Part shown: positions 57,722-64,000 of the stretch, piece by piece | Numbering within the stretch: position 1 is the stretch's first letter | Layout of the letters: every line of letters starts with the position of its first letter | Source: Montifringilla adamsi | Taxonomy: Eukaryota; Chordata; Aves; Passeriformes; Passeridae | NCBI GenBank assembly: GCA_017590115.1 | Contig: JAGGNK010006448.1 | Span: 12,029,049 to 12,093,048, forward strand | Direction: 5' to 3' | Length of the DNA stretch: 64,000 bases | The notes under the pieces: generated by a model | The model's database searches: none | Told to the model about the DNA's origin: nothing | The model's input: the letters and a program-made list of their open reading frames with translations, nothing else | Translations under genes and position numbers: made by a program

Positions 57722-60700
57722 GGTCATTAAAATCCTGCGATTTTTTGAAGCCCTTGTGAGTCTGATGCAAGATTCTCCCACAGATTTGCCACCTCTTTGA
57801 CCTTAAAGCAGTATGTTTATAATGTACTTAGTGCTGGAAGCACCAAGAGTGCACCAGTGTATGGCATCTTTTTGCACACTGCAGCGTTTCCTGAAGAATC
57901 CTCCAGGATGGGTTTTTCAGATAAATTCAAAGAAAAATATTTCTTGGCTTTTAACCCCTTATTCTCTTTGCATTTGCTGAACAGCTCAGGGAGCTCTTTT
58001 GGTCATAAGCATGCCACGTTTTGAGGCGCCCTTGCTGTTTTAGGTCCGCCAGACAGATGACAGCAAAAAATGCCAAGCAGTTTGGAGTGAGGCAGCATGG
58101 GGCTATTTTAGGTTGCATGATCCTGTTTCAGACCAGTGGCAGTTTATTTCACCCTCCACAGGGATTCCATTAGTGGGGTGGAAGTCTAGATCCATAAATT
58201 ATCATAAGTTTTCAAATATCGTCATTTCTTTTTTGTTCTCAAGCCTGCAAACACACACAATCACATTTAGCTGAGTGCAGACAAATCCCTCTAGCTTCAG
58301 TGAAAATAATGACAATGCCAGCTAGTTGACAGTCCTGATAGGCACTGCATCAGAGTGGGTTTAGCCTCTCTTTGTGAGAAAAGGTGGAAAGAAACAATAT
58401 AAATAAAGCCCAAACAATTACAATGCTGATAATCAACAGAGGGATTTTGTTCTCAGAAGCTCAGGTTTGGGTATCTGTGAAGAGAAATGACCTCATCTAT
58501 TAAAAGCAGAGCTGGAAAACAGTTGGTTTCCAAGATGATGAACAAGTAATAAAATAATTTCAGGAGGGAAGGGTCTTCTGTAGCTGGTTGGAGACACATT
58601 CCAGAAGAAAATATGGATATAGTGAGCAAAGAGAGGAGGAGTGTAAAACACAGGGAAGATGCTTTGGGAAAACCATGAGATACTGCAATAGGGATTTCAA
58701 AGATCTTTAAAATAGTCAGCTTACCTCACGCAGCAGAAAGGAAAAAATGTGAGCTCTAAAGGAAAACAGAAATTCAAATGGAGCGACAGAGGAGTGTTTC
58801 TGTAGGCCCAATAAAGGCAGCTTTGCTGAGTTTGGGCAGAAAATGGATCTGCTTTTCTTCATTGTCTTTCCCAAAAGCAATTTCAAGATTGATCGGCCCT
58901 TCCAGAAATTTCTATGCCCATGGGCTGTTACACATCCTCCTCAGGAGCCAGGCCTTGGGGGAAAAGGCAGCCAAAGCTCCACAGCCACTCTGCCGTGACT
59001 GGGACCTGCAGACAGACCCACCGTCTTCTCACCCTTCCCACAGCCCAGAGGAGAAAGAGTGGAAGGCCATGTTCCTCCAAGGACTGGTGGCATTGGCATG
59101 GTTCTGGCACAAGAAGCACAGTCAGGCTCCAAAAGTTTTCACTCCAGCTTCCCCATCATCCTTACACAGCTCGTGAGCCCCTCCACTGTGAGCTCAGCAG
59201 CATGGCTCATGTTGAACTTGCCCTTCTGTTCCTCCAAACCCGTGCTGCTAAGACATGAGAGGAGGAGGCTGGACAGTGGAACTATGGGAAAACCATGTTC
59301 AAAAAGACCATCAGCAGTATTAATGAGATTGGTTTCTTTACTGTGATGTCTCACTAGTGAGAAGAGGAGATGGGATGAACCTTGTCTGTTCATCAAAGCC
59401 TGAGAAGGAAGAAACATCAAGTGTGTTTTTGGAGAGCCTCCCTGAGCCTGCAGGTTCTCAGGTGACACCTGGGGATGCTGGCCCAGCCACGGCGTCTTGT
59501 GTCTGAGACCTTAATCCATCCACCTACAAAGCACAGCTTTGCTCTCTTACCCAAATACAAGCTCCAGGCCTGAGGGCCATGTTTTGTGAAGAAGAGTGAT
59601 GTCCTGGCTTGTGTGGATATAGGCACGAATTTGGGATAGGATCTCAGGCCAGCTCTTCAGGTAGTGTTATGCTGGCATTAGCAACAGGTAAAAAAACAAG
59701 GAGTTCAGCTGGTGACCCTGCTGGGTTGGTTAGCCACTGTGCTAACATTCACACCAGTGCTGAGCCCCAGGGCATCTCCTGCACTGAAAGAGCTGCCAAT
59801 TACAGAAACTCCCATGCTCCATCTGTTTTTGGTTGAAGGGGGACTAGGCACCCATTGCAAGCATGTTGAAAGTGTATTCCCCTGCTGCAGGCTGGGGAAC
59901 ACCCACTGAGCTCCCCAGCCTTGACACACAGGTCTTGGAGGACAGAGCTTTCCTTGCCTCAAACCTGCCAGGCTTTAACAATGGGACCATTAATATTACC
60001 CTGCTGGCTGTCTCTGCAGGAATGAGGAAACAAGTTCACAAGGAAACACTCTCAAAGCCACTAACCTTTCTGCTCTCAGCAGCTACAAGAGGACAGCAGC
60101 ATTATAGGTGTATTTTATACATATATATTTATGGGTATTGTTCTCAACAGTGCACTGATGACATCAAGGATGGGGAGTTTTGCTGCACGGACAGGAACCA
60201 GACAGTCCTTGGGGACAGGAGTTGCTCCTCTCTTTCCTTTATCTACTGTGTTTACAGAGACAGACAAGGATCAGTCTCGTAGGCTAAAAGAGAAGCATGA
60301 GGATCAACAAATGTAAGGACCTGGCAAATATGGACAGTTTGGGAAAGAGCCAGTCATCTTCCACAAAATGACAGAGGCTACTCTTTTCTTTGCTGCAGTC
60401 TTTTTTCTCTAAGTGAACTTCAGAAGCACCCCGGTTACCATTTTCCTGTGTTCACCGTGGCTGGCCAGCAGCTGTTTTGGTAGCAAGGAACAGAACGAGC
60501 TGTGTGCTCTCCTCCACACCCTTGTAGAGGCGTGCTGGGATCTGTGTGGCTGAGGCATTTCCTTCCAGGGCTCAGTGGGCAGGTTACCCAGTCATTTGGG
60601 CTGAGAGGCACGAGGGCAGGGCAGGACAGACCTGGCCAGACTTGCCCTCTTCCTTTTGCACTGCACTCACAGAGGACTGTAAAAGAAAGGAAGAGGTTTT

Positions 60701-61437
60701 TGTAATCAAAACTGAAAGAAAACATCTCCCTGAACCTACCAATATTATTTTTTTATGATCTCAAGCGTTGCTGTAGCCTTCTGCACCTCTAAATTAACAC
60801 TTGCAAATCATGTGGAGGTGCTCATAAGGTGACTTCTTTGATTTTTGGTTTCCAGTAATTTAATTTTATTGTTAAATATGTGGCAGACTGCTTTGTTTTT
60901 GACAAAAACATATAGCTGCAAAAAAGTGAATTTTTCACCAGTAGGGATTAAATGCCTTGTACCAGGCTGCAGTAGAACTTCACCCATCCCCTACACCCTG
61001 CCAAGGTCACAGGTGGCTGAGCAGGCATGGGGTCAGGGCTGCCTCCATACTGGGGAAGAAGCACCTCATGCCCCAGCTTTTTCTTCCATCAGCCTCTTTG
61101 GCAAGGAAGGGATTTTTCCTTTGCTTGGATTCATGCCAAAGAAAGAAAAGATTTCTCCCAACAGAGCCCGGGAGCTACAGAGGCTTTGAGGACAGGCAGT
61201 TCTGCCTCACTGAGGACCAGCAGTCTCTGTTACACCACTTGATTTTATGCTGGTTTTAAAATGTATGCAATGTTTTATGCATTTGTCTGTCTTTCCTTAA
61301 CCAGAATATAGAAGTGTGTAAATAGGAAAGGAGAGGCAGAGAGAGTCCATCAAAGACCTTGTACAACTGGTGCCAAAGGAGCAGCTGTGCGGGGTGCTGT
61401 GAATTGGTATATGGGGAGGTGCTTTGTTTTCATCACA
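57722..61437. other. Intergenic DNA, no gene recognised
   Basis: Unique-looking sequence with no defined gene, LTR or CR1. Open frames of up to 139 codons overlap one another in several frames on both strands, as expected for mid-GC noncoding DNA. Confidence 0.5.
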
Positions 61438-61512
61438 GTTTGGGGTTTTTCGGTTTTGGTTTTTTGGTGGGTTTTTTGGTTTTTTGGGTTTTTTTGTTGG
61501 TTTTGGTGATTT
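61438..61512 (+). repeat. G/T-rich low-complexity tract
   Basis: About 75 bp almost entirely of T-runs separated by GG or GGG (GGTTTTTTGG-type units), with strong strand asymmetry. The many closely spaced GG doublets could form two-tetrad G-quadruplexes. It is not a telomeric TTAGGG repeat. Confidence 0.85.
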
Positions 61513-64000
61513 TTTTAAAAATGGCTAATACATTTATTGCTGAAGGTTTATTTTTAGCTAGAAGAGAAATCATTGTTATGCCATGGCAACCAGAACTAGG
61601 AGGTAAGCTAGAGCAAAGTGGTCTGACTAAAATATATCTGAAAGCATTCAAGTTGATTAAATATCCTAAAAATAAAGATGATAGCTGTTAGGATAACACA
61701 ATGCTGATGTTTGTGATTTAGAAACACAAACAATTTCTGTTCTGGCATTTTTTTTTTTTTCTCCTAGTTACTGGCTGCGAAGGGAGGCCTGGAAAATCAT
61801 TACTTACAGTCATAAATGACTAATTCTGCCAAAGGATTTGCAAAATGGGTGGGATGTTCTGCTGGAGATGTGAGGAAATAAGTCTTTCTCTTTTGATATG
61901 CAATAAAACTCTCCTGCAACCCATGCTTGAGGACCCAGCTGCAGTGCTGAGCTGATCAGCTGGTGGGAGGCAAGGACCCTGTGTGTAGGTTTTTTCCCTT
62001 CCTCACAGGGGTTTGTTTAATGTGTGCTGAGCCAAGTCCTGGCTGCAGAGCTCCTGGTGCTTATTGGGATGTTGGAGGTCATCCCTCACATGTACAGGCA
62101 GAACAACACCTCTGGGTCCAGATGCCCATCATGCCTAGTGGTTTTCCAGCAGTGTCAAAGAGAAGAAGAGCTGCACAGAGGCTAACCTGAGCCCCAAACA
62201 GCCCCATCCCTGGCAGCCACCTTGGGCTGCTGATAAGATGGGAGCAGGCAGTGGTCCCCAGATATCCTCCTGGATGACCAGGGATGTGTCATTGAGTTCA
62301 CATGCCAGCATGTGAAGACATTGTCTTTTTGAGCTGGGAAAGATAGAGGGTCTTGAAGACCTGGGCATCACAGGTGATCCCCAGCTGGTGTCTACTGTGT
62401 GGGCCCCTCCATGCCAATAGATCTTAGGGGGGACCCCAGCCGTGCAGGTGCTGGACCATGAAAACCAACCAAGGCAAAATGGAGCAAAGTCAGAACCAGA
62501 ATGAGGGGTCCTGAGCCCAGGGGCTGGGTTCTCCATCCACAGGAGGTGGCTTCCAGAGTGGGGAAGATGCCAACACAGCCCTGTCAGCCTCTCCTCTGCT
62601 TTTGCCTCTCTCTTGAAGGCTCTTCCCCATCAATAGTGGGAGGGAAATGGTTTCCATGAGCATCCCTTTAGGTTATGGGTCTGACCTAAATGGGTAAGGC
62701 CTATTTTAGTCAGGGGAACAGGAGCAATGCAGCACACAGGTCCTACAGATGGATAGATCATGGTCCTATTGCCATGCACAGATCCTGATTTGGTGAGGGA
62801 TGAAGTTCCCCTGCCCTGAGCTCTGGGTTGTTCTGAGGCAGTCAGACTCGGTGAACTCCAAACAGGCATTGTCAGGTGTTTGGGACTGGAGGTTTTGCTA
62901 TGAAACCACTTCACCTTCGGCTGTGGTGGACCCATTCACTCTGAAGAGCCAAGTCACTCAGACAGGAAGGGACATCAGATTTCAGATCCAACTTATGGCT
63001 CAGAACTAGGTCAGCACTGGCTTCAGACCATGTTACTTTGTCCTGTTGGATGCTGGAAGCCTCCATTTACAGACACTGCACAACTTGTCAGGGCAACCTG
63101 TCCCATTGTTCCATCATCCTTGCACTATACTTTTGTTTCCTACACCTAGTCAGTCCCAACTCCAGGTTCTTTCATCCCAAACATTCTCCAATGGCAAATT
63201 TAAACTCCTTCTCTTTATACCCTCTTTCAATCTGTTAATTGAGCTCCAAAAGTCTTCCTTTCTTACTGGCCATGATCCTCACAGAAGAATTCAACCAAAA
63301 TTACAGTAGAGGCCCTGGAATTAAGACTTTATTCCCAGCACCTTGTAATTTTGTACTGCACAATTTTTGCCACTCAGATGCTACTTGGTTAAAGCAAAAG
63401 CGAAAACACTTGGAGAAAATTTACATGGTCCAGAAAACACTTTAGGCCATACTGGTTGTCTTCTACTTGTGGCAAACTGTCAAGTATGAAATTTTGACAA
63501 ACAATGTCAATATTTGTGAATAATTTACTATTTTCAAAGAGCATTTGATGTGCTGTAGTATGTTTTAAATTATGTGCACAACAGAATTATTATATTTAGA
63601 TTTGTGAAAATAATTTATCCTTAGTTCTCACTAACACAGAATCAGTAAGGTCTGTGAGGTTTTTTTTAATTTTGAGATATATACCCAAAATTACATATGA
63701 ATCTTTTTCAAAAGATGCTCCATAATTAGACTCCTCTTGACCTGTTTTTACAGATCTTTTTTTTTTCACCTTTTATGCAGAGAGGTTGGATTGACCCTCT
63801 GTTCTGGTATCTATTTAGAGTTGTTTGACACCATGGGAAATACTCTTAATGAATACATTAGTAATTATGTACACACTTAGAAAATCAAGCCTGAGCACAA
63901 AGGTGAACACCAAGTCTAAGCCAAAAAGTTTTCACATGAATGTTTCAGAGAGCTGGCATAATTTCCTCCTTTTGCAAAGGCTGCAGGAACATGAAGCATT
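61513..64000. other. Right-hand intergenic DNA, no gene recognised
   Basis: AT-rich to mid-GC sequence with short T runs (61748-61760, 63757-63768). No exon of a neighbouring gene, RNA gene or mobile element is recognised up to the window edge. Confidence 0.5.

Noticed and set aside
61438..61512. Interstitial telomeric repeat
   Set aside because: Units are irregular T-runs with GG; no TTAGGG periodicity.
33916..64000. A neighbouring gene (for example IPO5, which lies beyond RAP2A in mammals)
   Set aside because: No exon with recognisable protein similarity was found; the neighbour most likely lies beyond the window.

Overview
This window is nuclear DNA from a bird. It carries one protein-coding gene that I can defend: the small GTPase RAP2A, complete and split into two coding exons on the plus strand (exon 1 at 3093-3406, exon 2 at 29868-30105). 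The bird assignment rests on two 5'-truncated CR1 LINE fragments (19815-19975 and 35656-36012), two solitary LTRs that resemble avian endogenous retrovirus LTRs (about 43090-43428 and 53933-54517), and a compact, repeat-poor, AT-rich background.

Layout: 1-2480 is upstream flank with no coding signal. About 2480-3720 is a dense CpG island holding the RAP2A promoter, 5' UTR and exon 1. It contains a CCAAT/GC-box pair, two CACGTG E-boxes exactly 42 bp apart, an RFX-type X-box 64 bp before the ATG, and short GC-rich tandem repeats. A convincing minus-strand intron (donor at 2658, acceptor at 2236) suggests a spliced divergent noncoding transcript from the same island. The single 26.5 kb intron (3407-29867) is AT-rich and mostly featureless, apart from homopolymer tracts, one CR1 fragment and an isolated CpG-rich exon-like patch at 17099-17350. 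Exon 2 is followed by a 3' UTR of about 3.8 kb ending near two AATAAA hexamers at 33821 and 33893.

From about 33.9 kb to the right end (30 kb) I see intergenic DNA: a CR1, two solo LTRs, microsatellites, and a striking perfect 23-bp inverted repeat with a 5-nt loop (56390-56440). No second gene, tRNA, rRNA, recognisable snoRNA, CRISPR array or proviral coding region was found.

RAP2A is a membrane-anchored Ras-family switch. The predicted 183-residue protein keeps every GTPase motif, the Rap2-specific Phe39 and Thr61, the palmitoylation cysteines and a CNIQ prenylation box. I did not find a new multi-gene system. The most interesting observations are structural and regulatory: the hairpin, the divergent transcript, the E-box pair, the X-box and the potential frame-preserving, stop-containing cassette exon.
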